Source: Yinghuangia soli (GTDB taxonomy: Bacteria; Actinomycetota; Actinomycetes; Streptomycetales; Streptomycetaceae). Taken from it: a stretch of DNA of 64,000 bases. Shown piece by piece: positions 52,718 through 60,925 of the stretch. The translations under genes and the position numbers were made by a program. The DNA is taken from assembly GCF_021502675.1 (NCBI RefSeq), contig NZ_JAKFHA010000013.1:1-64000 (forward strand), read 5' to 3'. The stretch's first letter is position 1. Each line of letters starts with the position of its first letter. Below the pieces are notes generated by a model. The model saw only the letters and a list, made by a program, of their open reading frames with translations. It ran no database searches and was not told the origin of the DNA.

Positions 52718-54562
52718 ATGGCCGTGGGCGGCGGGTTGCTGCGCAGAACATACGAAACCGGTGCGACGGTGGCCGAACGCACCGCGCGCAAGCCGGAACC
52801 GGCGGGCCTGCGGGCCGCGGAGTGGATCCCGGGCGTGCTGCTCGTGATCGTCGCGGTCAGCTCGGCGCTGATCCTGCTGCGGACGGGTGCCTCGGTCGGC
52901 GGCGCGTCGGCAGCCGTGCCCACGGACGCGAACACGTACGGGACGCCCGCACCGGGCGCCTCGTCCGGGGTCCCGTCATGGAACATCTGGGACCTCACCG
53001 CAGTCCTCCTGCCGTGGTCGATCCCGCTGGTCATCGGCGGCGTGGGCCTCACCGACACCGCGTACGTGCACCGGCGCGGCGCGGTCGCCGGCGTCCTGCT
53101 GGTCGGCCTCGGCGGAGCGGCGGCCACATCCCTCCTGGACCTGGTCGCGAGCGGCGACGGCACACCGCCGCGCTGGCTGGGCGTCGTCTACCTGCTGCGC
53201 TTCGGCTTCGCGGTGCAGATCCTGGTCGGCGTGGTGCTCTGGATCCACCTCTCGGCGCCGCGCAACCGGGTGGCGCTGAACGCCGCGTTCGCCGCCACCC
53301 TCGCGGCCGCGCTGCCGCTGCTCTTCGCGGTGGTCGGCGAGGACCTCCTCGACCCGCTGTGGAAGGCCGACGCGGTGTGGCAGACCGCGCTGCCGCTGGT
53401 CGGCATCGCGCTCGTACTGCTGCTCCTGCCCACCGGTTCGGTGCTGGTCCGGCAGGGCCAGGGCTGGCCGCGTGCCTCGCGCGGCGCATTCCGCGGCGTC
53501 GTCCTGCTCGGCCTCGTCGGCGTCGCCGTGGCCATCTGGACGCTGGTCGCCCCCGACGACATCCCCAAGGCCATCGGCCTGTGGCCGGTGGCCGCGCTGG
53601 GCGGCTGCCTGGTGGCCGCGGGCCTGACGTACCGCGTGGACGGCATCCGCTCGGTCGCGGGGGCCCTGCTGGCCATGGCGGTCGGCCTCGCGGCCTTGCC
53701 GGCCGCGCTGTTCGGCTTCGACCGCACCACCTTCAACCCCGGCCTCGGCTTCGACGGGCCGGGAGAATCGGTTCCGTGGATCGCCGGCCTGGTCGCGGCC
53801 GGTGTCGCGGGCGCGGTCCTGGCCCGCTTCCTCGGCGCGTACGCGATCGGCGCCGCGGCGCTGATCCTGGTGGTCGGCGAGTTCGCCGGCCCCGACACCG
53901 GCGAGACGCACATCCTCCTGGTCCGCTGCGCGGGCGCGCTGGCCCTCGGCGTGGTGATCGGCGGCCTGCGCCCCGAACCCGCCCTCGCGGCCCTCGGCCT
54001 GACCGCGGCGTGCGGGCCGGTGTGGCCCGACCTGCAGAAGGCGTCGAGCGACTACAAGTGGGTCGAGTTCCTGACCGAGCGCCCGGGCGGGGTCCCGATG
54101 CCGCTGCTGATCCTGGCCGGCCTGGCGGTGCCGCTGAGCATCTGGGCAGGCCTGCGCCAGGCCCCGGCGAACGGCGCCGCGGGCCCGGATCCGAACCTCG
54201 TGCCCGCTTACCCGTACGGCCCGGCCCCGGTGCCCGCCCAGGCCGGCGCGGCCGAGGCGTACCCGACCGGCCCGGACCCGTACGGCCCCGGCCCCTACGG
54301 CGGCCCGGACCAGTACGCGGCCCCCGACCAGTACGGCGCCGCCCCCGAACCCTCCGCCGCACCCCCGGCGTTCGGCGCACCCCCGGCCTTCGGCGCGGAC
54401 CCGGCCCCGGCCCCGGTACCGCCGCCCGCCGCCCCGTCCACCGACTTCGCCGTCCCCGGCCCCACCGAACCGGCCCCCGGCAACGGCGGCTTCGGCCAGT
54501 CCATGGGCCCCGGCCCCCGCCGCGGCGACCTCTCCGGCAACGGCACCCGCGACGACGACTGA
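52718..54562 (+). CDS. Large polytopic membrane protein with Pro/Gly/Tyr-rich tail
   Basis: Protein of 614 residues with roughly a dozen hydrophobic helices between about 35 and 480, mostly Ala/Leu/Val/Gly-rich, and a C-terminal tail of about 120 residues built of Pro, Gly, Tyr and Ala repeats (YGPGPYGGPDQYAAPDQYGAA). No transporter signature or catalytic motif was recognised. ATG 52718 has GGGGGAGC 7 nt upstream. It stands alone between divergent and terminator-bounded neighbours. Function unknown. Confidence 0.75.
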   Translation: MAVGGGLLRRTYETGATVAERTARKPEPAGLRAAEWIPGVLLVIVAVSSALILLRTGASVGGASAAVPTDANTYGTPAPGASSGVPSWNIWDLTAVLLPWSIPLVIGGVGLTDTAYVHRRGAVAGVLLVGLGGAAATSLLDLVASGDGTPPRWLGVVYLLRFGFAVQILVGVVLWIHLSAPRNRVALNAAFAATLAAALPLLFAVVGEDLLDPLWKADAVWQTALPLVGIALVLLLLPTGSVLVRQGQGWPRASRGAFRGVVLLGLVGVAVAIWTLVAPDDIPKAIGLWPVAALGGCLVAAGLTYRVDGIRSVAGALLAMAVGLAALPAALFGFDRTTFNPGLGFDGPGESVPWIAGLVAAGVAGAVLARFLGAYAIGAAALILVVGEFAGPDTGETHILLVRCAGALALGVVIGGLRPEPALAALGLTAACGPVWPDLQKASSDYKWVEFLTERPGGVPMPLLILAGLAVPLSIWAGLRQAPANGAAGPDPNLVPAYPYGPAPVPAQAGAAEAYPTGPDPYGPGPYGGPDQYAAPDQYGAAPEPSAAPPAFGAPPAFGADPAPAPVPPPAAPSTDFAVPGPTEPAPGNGGFGQSMGPGPRRGDLSGNGTRDDD

Positions 54563-54895
54563 CCCCCCCAGACCCCCCGCCGCAGCCCCTCGCGCGAACA
54601 CCCGCGCGGGGGCTGCGGCGTTCCCGCGGGCTGCTCCATCCCGATCTCTGGGTGGACGACAAGTTGCCGAGCCTGCCGAAGTCTCTGGGCTGTTTCCGAC
54701 GTCCGCGGATGCGGCGGCATCACGCGGCGACCGCGAGGTGCTCCTGCGGTCCGGCGCGAAGGGCGCTCAGGCGAATCACTTGGCGGCAGGGGTGCCATGT
54801 GAAATATTACTGACGCCGTGCGCGGGTGAGGCGTTGCCGCGGGCGCGGCTGCTCCGTCCGCCTGCACTGCGGTGACCACACCGCGAGAGGACCTC
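54563..54895 (+). promoter_or_regulatory. Terminator and promoter region before the S33 peptidase gene
   Basis: After the upstream hairpin (54578-54620) there is a promoter-like pair TTGGCG (54780-54785), 17-bp spacer, AATATT (54803-54808) in an unusually AT-rich patch. Nothing else was recognised in the 333 bp. Confidence 0.5.
54578..54620 (+). terminator. Terminator of the large membrane protein gene
   Basis: A long GC stem (54578-54596 with 54603-54620, one bulged base) and a short loop, starting 15 bp after the stop codon, followed by TTCC. Confidence 0.7.
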
Positions 54896-56158
54896 ATGAA
54901 CCCCGCGTACGCGACCACCGACCACACGTTCACCGTCCCGCTGGACCACGCGGACCCGCAGGGCGAGACGATCCAGGTGTTCGCCCGCGAGGTCGCCGCC
55001 CCCGACCGGGCCGGCGAGAACCTGCCCTGGCTGCTGTACCTGCAGGGCGGACCGGGCGGCAAGTCGCCCCGCCCCTCCGCCGGTTCGCCCGGCTGGCTGC
55101 CGCAGGCCCTCAAGACCCACCGGGTCCTGCTGCTTGATCAGCGCGGCACCGGCCGCTCGACCCCGGTCACCGCCCGGGCCGCGGCCCGCTTCGCCTCGCC
55201 CGAGCGGCTGGCCGCGTACCTGGGCCACTTCCGCGCCGACGCGATCGTCGCCGACTGCGAACTGATCCGCCGCGAACTGTGCGGCGACGCCCAGTGGGAG
55301 ACCCTCGGGCAGAGCTACGGCGGGTTCATCACCCTCACCTACCTGTCCCAGGCCCCGGAAGGACTGCGCGCCTGCTACGTCACCGGCGGCCTGCCCGGCC
55401 TCACCGCGACCGCCGACGACGTGTACGCCCGCACGTACCCGCGCGTGCGCGACCGCGTCCTGGAGTTCTACGCCCGCTACCCGGACGACGCCCCGCGCTT
55501 GCGCGAAATCGCCGACCTGCTCGGCAAGTCGGACGTACGCCTCCCCAACGGCGACCGCCTCACCGTCCGCCGCCTCCGCACTCTCGGCCTCGCCCTCGGC
55601 ATGGGCGACGGCTTCGAGAAGATCCACTGGCTCCTCGACGAAGCACTCGACGCGGACGGCGAGTTGACCGACACCTTCCTCCTCCAGGTGATGACGCTCA
55701 CCGGCCTCACCGACAACCCGCTCTTCGCCGTCATGCAGGAGACCCTGTACGGCCAGGGCGCCGCGACCGCCTGGAGCGCGGCCCGCGCGATGGAGGAGCG
55801 CCCGGAGTTCGCCGAGGACGCGGACCCGCTGCTGTTCACCGGCGAGATGATGTTCCCCTGGATGTTCCGCGAGATTACCGGCCTGAAGCCCTTCGCCGAC
55901 GCCACCGACCTCCTCGCCGCCCGCACCGACTGGCCGGCCCTCTACGACCCGACCCGCCTGGCCGCGAACGAAGTCCCCCTGGCAGCCGTCGTCTACCACG
56001 ACGACATGTACGTCGACGAAGGCCTGTCCCTGGAAACCGCCCGAGCCATCGGCAACGCCCGCGCCTGGGTGACCAACGAATGGGAACACGACGGCGTCCA
56101 CGTCTCCAACGGCCGAGTCCTGTCCCGCCTCATGGACATGGCCTCCGGCCGCGTCTGA
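54896..56158 (+). CDS. Alpha/beta-hydrolase, prolyl aminopeptidase-like (S33)
   Basis: Cytosolic hydrolase of 420 residues. Oxyanion motif LLYLQGGPGGKSPRP, then VLLLDQRGTGRSTP, and the nucleophile elbow LGQSYGGF, all typical of S33 proline iminopeptidases. A large helical cap precedes the C-terminal part, where AVVYHDDMYVDEG and NEWEHDGVHVSNGR supply the Asp and His. By family it releases N-terminal proline or other residues from peptides. ATG 54896 has AGAGG 5 nt upstream; an in-frame GTG at 54872 is less favoured. A hairpin follows. Confidence 0.9.
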   Translation: MNPAYATTDHTFTVPLDHADPQGETIQVFAREVAAPDRAGENLPWLLYLQGGPGGKSPRPSAGSPGWLPQALKTHRVLLLDQRGTGRSTPVTARAAARFASPERLAAYLGHFRADAIVADCELIRRELCGDAQWETLGQSYGGFITLTYLSQAPEGLRACYVTGGLPGLTATADDVYARTYPRVRDRVLEFYARYPDDAPRLREIADLLGKSDVRLPNGDRLTVRRLRTLGLALGMGDGFEKIHWLLDEALDADGELTDTFLLQVMTLTGLTDNPLFAVMQETLYGQGAATAWSAARAMEERPEFAEDADPLLFTGEMMFPWMFREITGLKPFADATDLLAARTDWPALYDPTRLAANEVPLAAVVYHDDMYVDEGLSLETARAIGNARAWVTNEWEHDGVHVSNGRVLSRLMDMASGRV

Positions 56159-56209
56159 GACCCCACTCCCCCCGAGGCAGTCCCGCCCGACAGCTCGGAC
56201 CGTCCGAGG

Positions 56210-56246
56210 ATGGCGTCCACAAGTCCCTCTTGTGGGCGCCATTCTG
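56210..56246 (+). terminator. Terminator of the S33 peptidase gene
   Basis: A 14-bp stem (56210-56223 with 56229-56242, one mismatch) and a 5-nt loop, followed by TCTGG. Confidence 0.65.
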
Positions 56247-56346
56247 GTGATGCCAGCCGACTTTCCCGTTCTGGAAAGCGCGTTTCCTTGACCCCCGCTC
56301 CAGGCCGCCGACAGCATCGGAGTACGGCAGAACCCCAGGGGGAGCA

Positions 56347-56553
56347 ATGTTGCGAAAGCTGACCGGCGATCCGGCGTGCAAGAACGGGACCTGCCCGACT
56401 CTGTGGATCACCGAGGCCGGCACGGGCTACATCGTGCAGGGTCGAGTGGTCGACGACCCGGAGCACTTGGCGCAGTTGGGTCTGCCCGCCGGGGAGTCTG
56501 CCGTGTTCGTGCCGGCCGAGGTTTTGGAGGCGTACTTTCGTGCTGACCGGTGA
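56347..56553 (+). CDS. Small hypothetical protein of the XRE/DUF397 module
   Basis: Protein of 68 residues with two close Cys (DPACKNGTCPTLW) and a compact beta-rich body (TEAGTGYIVQGRVVDDPEHLAQLGLPAGESAVFVPAEVLEAYF). Proteins of this appearance are common in Streptomyces directly before DUF6879 genes. ATG 56347 has GGGGGAG 4 nt upstream. It overlaps the DUF6879 gene by 14 bp, indicating coupled translation. Function unknown; the Cys pair might bind a metal. Confidence 0.75.
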   Translation: MLRKLTGDPACKNGTCPTLWITEAGTGYIVQGRVVDDPEHLAQLGLPAGESAVFVPAEVLEAYFRADR

Positions 56554-57055
56554 CGACTTCGCCCGGCTGTTCGCGGAGTTCGAACGTGAGGCGTTCAGGT
56601 TGGAGACGTTGAGTGCGTACGACGTCGAGGACGAGCAGGAAGAGTTCGCGGCTTTCCTTGCGGGCGAGCCGATGCCGCCGGAGTGGAGCGACAATCCCTG
56701 GGTCCGGGCGATGACCGACCGCGGCAAGGCGGTCGCCCGCGTCCACGTCCTCCGCTCGCCGTGGACCGACTATCTGCGCTACGAACTCTCCGCCTACCCA
56801 GGCAATGTCAAGGCGGGCGAGTCCATCGGGATCATCGATCTGGCCGACCACGTCGTTCCCGGCCTGCCGGATCATGACTTCTGGCTGTTCGACAATGCAT
56901 CGGTCTACCGCATGCACTACACCGAAGCGGGCCGGTTCGTCGGGGCTGAACCTCTGCCCGTCGACCGCGTCGCGGAGTACCGGGGGTATCGCGACGTCGC
57001 GCAAGCCCACGCAGAGCCGTTCGCGGTGTACTGGGAGCGGCACCGACAGACGTGA
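56540..57055 (+). CDS. DUF6879 family protein
   Basis: Soluble 171-residue protein (FARLFAEFEREAFRLETLSAYDVEDEQEEFAAFLAGEP... GIIDLADHVVPGLPDHDFWLFDNASVYRMHYTEAGRFVGAEPL) matching the DUF6879 pattern common in Streptomyces regulatory clusters. GTG 56540 has GGAGG 9 nt upstream and lies inside the end of the preceding gene. The stop overlaps the XRE gene (GTGA). Biochemical function is unknown; linkage to the XRE/DUF397 pair suggests a role in the same switch. Confidence 0.82.
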   Translation: MLTGDDFARLFAEFEREAFRLETLSAYDVEDEQEEFAAFLAGEPMPPEWSDNPWVRAMTDRGKAVARVHVLRSPWTDYLRYELSAYPGNVKAGESIGIIDLADHVVPGLPDHDFWLFDNASVYRMHYTEAGRFVGAEPLPVDRVAEYRGYRDVAQAHAEPFAVYWERHRQT

Positions 57056-57906
57056 ACCGCGACATCGGCGCGGCGCTGCGGGCCTTGAGGTCGGCTTCCG
57101 GCCTTACGGCCGCGACGCTCGCCCGCCGCGCCGCCATGTCCGCCGGGAAACTGTCGAAGATCGAGAACGGACGTGTCCGTCCGACGGCGGCTGACGTCGA
57201 GCTGCTGCTCACCGCACTTGGTGTCTCCGATGAGGCGCGTGGCGAGTTCGTCGCTGCAGTGCGGGCGGCTGCCACCGAGGCAACGGCATGGCGACTCCTG
57301 CGCCGCATGGGGCCGTCAAAACACCAGCAGGCGATCCGAGCGCTGGAAGCGCAGACGACCACGCTCCGCCTCTTCCAAGGACAGTTGATCCCGGGGCTAT
57401 TGCAGACACCCGAGTACGCGAGCGCGGTGCTGTCGCTTCCCCCTGGCCTGCCCGAACAGACCAAGGCTGCGACGCTCGCCGCGCGGTTGGCACGGCAAAC
57501 GATCCTGTACGAGGAGGGGAGAACGTTCCACTTCCTCGTCTGTGAACACGTGCTGCGCTGGCTGATCTGCACGCCGACGGTGATGGCCGTGCAGCTCGAT
57601 CGGCTCGTATCCCTGTCGCGTCTCCCCGCCGTCCGGATCGGCGTCCTGCCGCTGGCAGCCCGCATGCCCGACTTCCCGATGACGTGTTTCAGCCTCCACG
57701 ACACTCGCTTGGTGCTCGTCGAGACCTTTCACGCCGAGATAACCACGACAGATCCAAGCGACGTGCAGACGTATGCCGCAACGTTCGAACGGTTCGCCGC
57801 CGCGGCCGTTTTCGGGGACGACATGCGTGCCGTGGTCGAGACGGTCCGGGATGAGTTCTTGCGTGATCGAGAAAGGACCTGTCCCGGATCGGACGGCCGC
57901 TCCTAG
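57052..57906 (+). CDS. XRE-family regulator with DUF5753 domain (WhiJ-like)
   Basis: DNA-binding protein of 284 residues. The N-terminal HTH_31/XRE domain (about 5-60: IGAALRALRSASGLTAATLARRAAMSAGKLSKIENGRVRPTAADVELLL) precedes a DUF5753 domain (about 95-270: FQGQLIPGLLQTPEYASAVL; YEEGRTFHFLVCEHVLRW; LPAVRIGVLPLAARMPDFPMTCFSLHD). Many such proteins occur in Streptomyces, often paired with DUF397 proteins; WhiJ is the studied example, acting in development. GTG 57052 overlaps the DUF6879 stop. The DUF397 gene follows 82 bp later. Confidence 0.9.
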   Translation: MNRDIGAALRALRSASGLTAATLARRAAMSAGKLSKIENGRVRPTAADVELLLTALGVSDEARGEFVAAVRAAATEATAWRLLRRMGPSKHQQAIRALEAQTTTLRLFQGQLIPGLLQTPEYASAVLSLPPGLPEQTKAATLAARLARQTILYEEGRTFHFLVCEHVLRWLICTPTVMAVQLDRLVSLSRLPAVRIGVLPLAARMPDFPMTCFSLHDTRLVLVETFHAEITTTDPSDVQTYAATFERFAAAAVFGDDMRAVVETVRDEFLRDRERTCPGSDGRS

Positions 57907-57988
57907 CGTTGCCGACATGGCAGAGCCGCACGGGCCGTGGACAGGATCCATGATCGCCCGATCGGAACGCAACGAAGGGACGGCCAGG

Positions 57989-58198
57989 ATGAGCGACAGC
58001 CGCGAGTACCGATTCGCCACGGCCGCAGCATGCCGTGACCCGAAGGTGGGCAACTGCATCGAGGTCGCTACGAACGTGCAGGGCGCCGTGGCACTTCGCG
58101 AGAGCGAGAACCCCAGTACCGTCGTCGTGACGACCCCGGAGCGCTGGGCGGTTTTCGTTGCCGCCGCCGCAGCGGGCGAGTTCGACCTGACCATGTGA
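57989..58198 (+). CDS. DUF397 family protein, partner of the XRE regulator
   Basis: Protein of 69 residues. It has the DUF397 pattern: RFATAAACRDPKVGNCIEVATN (the GNCVEVA element), VALRESENP and a C-terminal TPERWAVFVAAAAAGEFDL. Such proteins are thought to antagonise or modulate the neighbouring XRE-DUF5753 regulator. ATG 57989 has AAGGGACGG upstream. A longer frame reaching 57918 is open but lacks a start site. Confidence 0.88.
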   Translation: MSDSREYRFATAAACRDPKVGNCIEVATNVQGAVALRESENPSTVVVTTPERWAVFVAAAAAGEFDLTM

Positions 58199-58213
58199 CC
58201 GTGGAGGCGCGCC

Positions 58214-58414
58214 GTGGCGCCGTGTCCGACCTGCTCGGCCGAGGGGACGCCGGACTTCGAATTCGCGGGGCAATGGTGGTGCTTCACCTGCGCAGCCTTC
58301 TTTCGCCCTGCACCGCAGCCCTGCCCGCCAAGCCGGCTGTTCCGATCGACGCTGACGCGTGCCCCGTACGACGTCCGGGCACACCCGGAGGCGCCGGGCC
58401 CGCAATCTGACTGA
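58214..58414 (+). CDS. Small zinc-ribbon-like protein
   Basis: Protein of 66 residues with CPTC, a 16-residue spacer including FEFAGQWW, and CFTC: a likely four-Cys zinc ribbon. The tail is polar and ends inside a large hairpin. GTG 58214 has GGAGG 6 nt upstream and starts 15 bp after the DUF397 stop, so it may belong to the same operon. No function is known; nucleic-acid or protein binding is possible for such ribbons. Confidence 0.65.
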   Translation: MAPCPTCSAEGTPDFEFAGQWWCFTCAAFFRPAPQPCPPSRLFRSTLTRAPYDVRAHPEAPGPQSD

Positions 58415-58434
58415 CGATTGCGGGCCCGGCGCCT
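58389..58434 (+). terminator. Terminator of the XRE/DUF397 module
   Basis: A perfect 19-bp stem (58389-58407 with 58416-58434) and an 8-nt loop. It overlaps the last codons of the zinc-ribbon gene and ends the cluster. Confidence 0.75.
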
Positions 58435-58549
58435 GTCCGATGGGCATGGCCGCAGTTCGCCTCTGAGGTATTTCCCGCTCTTCCGCCGTCCCGGATTCCG
58501 CGATACTGCGGTGCGGATTTCATGCCCGGTACGACGTGAGGACGGTTCC

Positions 58550-59662
58550 TTGACGCATGCCCCGCCGCCGTGGCCGCCCGCTCCACCGCCCGGCGCGACG
58601 GGGCAATTCCCGTACCAGACCGGGGCTTACGGCTATGCGCCCCCGCCCCCGCCCGGTCCGCCGCGCCGTACCTTCGGCACGGTGGCGGGCACGGTTCTCG
58701 CGTACGTCCTGAACCCCAAGAAGGCGGCCCATCGCGTCCTGAAGCCGCAGGAACGGCTGGCGCCGTCCGACCCGCGCATCGAGCAAGTCCGGTTGATCCG
58801 CACGCTGCTCGGCATGGCGGTGGTGGTGTGGGTGGCGCTGAAGTACGACAGCGTCGAGTCCGAGCGGATTGTCTCCGAGGCGATCATGCACATCACCGTC
58901 TCGGTGATCGTGGCGACGCTCGCCGTCCCGCTGTGCGCCCTGGCCTTTGTCCTGCTCGCCCATGACAACGTGCGCCGCGAGACGCGGCGCGTGATGCGGT
59001 ATCCGATGGTGTCGATGGGCTGGTTCCTGGGCGCGGCAGGCGTGTTCGTCGGGGCGATGGCCGGTGGACTGGTGGACCTGAAGCCTTCGCACCCGGCGCT
59101 GTGGATCCTCTACCTCCTGGGCCTGGCCGCCTTCATCTGGACCGGCCTGTTCGTGGCGATCGCGTTCTTCCTGGTGCCCCGGTACCTCTTTGCTTCCGCG
59201 GACGGGCACTTGCTGATGCCCAGCCTGCTGGCGCCGACCTTGTCGTGGGCGGTCGCGATCACCGATCTCGTGTCCCCGGGCAACAACCGCGTCCCCGCGC
59301 TCGTCGCGGTCATCGTCACGCTCGGCGCGCCCGTCACCATCACGGCGATGTCGGTCTGGGAGGCCAAGCGGGTCCGCGAGCTGTACGGCGTGACCTTCCG
59401 CGGCGGTCCGCAGCCGCGGCGTACCCCGATTCCCGCCCAGCAGACGCCGCTTCTGGGTACGGCGGTACCCGGGCAGGTCGCCAACGCGTCGTGGTCCGCC
59501 GGCATCGGCGGGACTCTCGGCACCTTCGGCGCGGCCCGCACCGGACGCCGTTTCCCGCACGTCAGGCACATCATCGCGACGGTTCTCACCAGCGGCTTCT
59601 GGGCCGTCGGCTACCTGATCCTGTACCTGCGCTGGAGAAACCGCGGCAGCCGCACTCCCTAG
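58550..59662 (+). CDS. Polytopic membrane protein with Pro-rich N-terminus
   Basis: Protein of 370 residues: a Pro/Gly/Tyr-rich cytosolic start (HAPPPWPPAPPP... YGYAPPPPPGPP), then about six membrane helices between 85 and 275, a polar loop, and a final helix (HIIATVLTSGFWAVGYLILYLRWR). The last part resembles the superinfection-immunity/DUF4870-like hydrophobic ends of some actinobacterial proteins, but no family was assigned. TTG 58550 is chosen because GAGGA sits 7 nt upstream and the longer frame lacks any site. Confidence 0.68.
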   Translation: MTHAPPPWPPAPPPGATGQFPYQTGAYGYAPPPPPGPPRRTFGTVAGTVLAYVLNPKKAAHRVLKPQERLAPSDPRIEQVRLIRTLLGMAVVVWVALKYDSVESERIVSEAIMHITVSVIVATLAVPLCALAFVLLAHDNVRRETRRVMRYPMVSMGWFLGAAGVFVGAMAGGLVDLKPSHPALWILYLLGLAAFIWTGLFVAIAFFLVPRYLFASADGHLLMPSLLAPTLSWAVAITDLVSPGNNRVPALVAVIVTLGAPVTITAMSVWEAKRVRELYGVTFRGGPQPRRTPIPAQQTPLLGTAVPGQVANASWSAGIGGTLGTFGAARTGRRFPHVRHIIATVLTSGFWAVGYLILYLRWRNRGSRTP

Positions 59663-59746
59663 CGCGGCGACCGACAGCGTTCACCGGGGACGTCCTGTCG
59701 GTGATCTTTGAGCCGACGTCTACCTACCGCCCTGAACATTGATCAA

Positions 59747-60862
59747 CTAACCGTCCAGACACACCACCGGCACGCGCTGGACTGCGTTGTTGGCGAATCC
59801 GCCAAGGTTCCATGCCTGTTCGAGCGGCTGGGTACGGCCGTGCGCGTCCGTTGCGCGGACCGCCAAGACGTGTTCGCCGGGCGTCGCTATCCACGGCAAC
59901 TTCCAGGTCCGCCACTCCCACGGGTGCTCGGGCTCGGGGCCCAGCATGGTGGCGGTCCATGATCGGCAGTCGTCCGCGCTGACGTCGACGGAGGTGATCG
60001 GCGCGGTGCCCGACCAGGCGCGTCCGCGCAGCCGTATCGGTCCCGGGTGCACCACGCGCGTGCGGGTCATGAAGTCGGGGAAGCCGGGCGGGACGAGCAG
60101 CGCGCGCGGCGCCATGCGGGTCACCGGCTCGCCGGGGTCGGTCTTGGCCTGCCGGATGCGGTACGCGGTCGCCTGCTGGAAGCCGTCGAACGGCTTGTCG
60201 ACGACGGTGATGCCACGGAGCCACTTGACCTGCGCCATCCCGTACCAGCCGGGGACGACGAGGCGGAGCGGGTAGCCGTGTTGCGGCGGGAGGGGCGCGC
60301 CGTTCATCGCGTACGCAAGGAGTACGTCCGGCTGCAGTGCCTCGGCGAGAGGGAGACTGCGGCGGTAGTCCTGCTCGACGCCGCGTTCCACGCCGTGGTC
60401 GGCGCCGGTGAAGACCACTTCGAGGGCGTCGGGCGACAGGTCGGCCTCGGCGAGGACGTCGCGCAGGGGTACGCCTGTCCAGTCGGCGGTGCCGACGGCC
60501 TCGACCAGCCAGGGTTGGCTGATGGGCCGGGGGAGGAGCCGGGCCCGCCCGTTGCCCGCGCACTCGAAGGTGACGCGGTGCGTGACCGCGGGGCGCGAGC
60601 GAAGTTCGGCGACGTCGATGGTGAGGGGTCGCCGTACGAGCCCGTCCACGGTCACCGGCCACGGGGAGTCGGGCGGGACGAACGGGATGTCGTAGTGGAC
60701 GAGGACGTAGTGCAGCCCGGGCGGCGTGGTGTCGTGGAGGAGCGCTTCGAGCGGCATGCCGTGGTTGCGTGCGGCGAGGGCCAACTCCGCGTCGGAAAGG
60801 CCCTCCCCGGGTTCTGCCACCCGGGCGGGGCCGCTGGCTTGCGTGATCGGGTCGTCGTGCAT
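59747..60862 (-). CDS. Sulfite-oxidase-fold molybdopterin enzyme
   Basis: Molybdenum enzyme of 371 residues. The Mo-ligating Cys is in VTFECAGNGRARL (about residue 101). The remaining oxidoreductase_molyb domain is clear (PWPVTVDGLVRRPLTIDVAEL; LLAYAMNGAPLPPQHGYPLRLVVPGWYGMAQVKWL), and the C-terminal dimerisation domain (RLRGRAWSGTAPITSVDVSADDCRSW) completes the sulfite-oxidase fold. There is no heme domain and no Tat signal, so the protein is probably cytosolic and uses an unknown acceptor. ATG 60862 has GAGG upstream. Sulfite as substrate is not proven. Confidence 0.9.
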   Translation of the reverse strand: MHDDPITQASGPARVAEPGEGLSDAELALAARNHGMPLEALLHDTTPPGLHYVLVHYDIPFVPPDSPWPVTVDGLVRRPLTIDVAELRSRPAVTHRVTFECAGNGRARLLPRPISQPWLVEAVGTADWTGVPLRDVLAEADLSPDALEVVFTGADHGVERGVEQDYRRSLPLAEALQPDVLLAYAMNGAPLPPQHGYPLRLVVPGWYGMAQVKWLRGITVVDKPFDGFQQATAYRIRQAKTDPGEPVTRMAPRALLVPPGFPDFMTRTRVVHPGPIRLRGRAWSGTAPITSVDVSADDCRSWTATMLGPEPEHPWEWRTWKLPWIATPGEHVLAVRATDAHGRTQPLEQAWNLGGFANNAVQRVPVVCLDG

Positions 60863-60925
60863 TGCTGCCTCGCTCTGCTTCCAGAGTAGGCAGCCGCGCC
60901 GCCCCCCGCGCGCCAGGACTTGGCC

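Noticed and set aside
54178-54562. Pro/Gly/Tyr repeats as a tandem DNA repeat element
   Set aside because: They are in-frame coding repeats at the C-terminus of the membrane protein with varied codons, not a mobile or satellite repeat.
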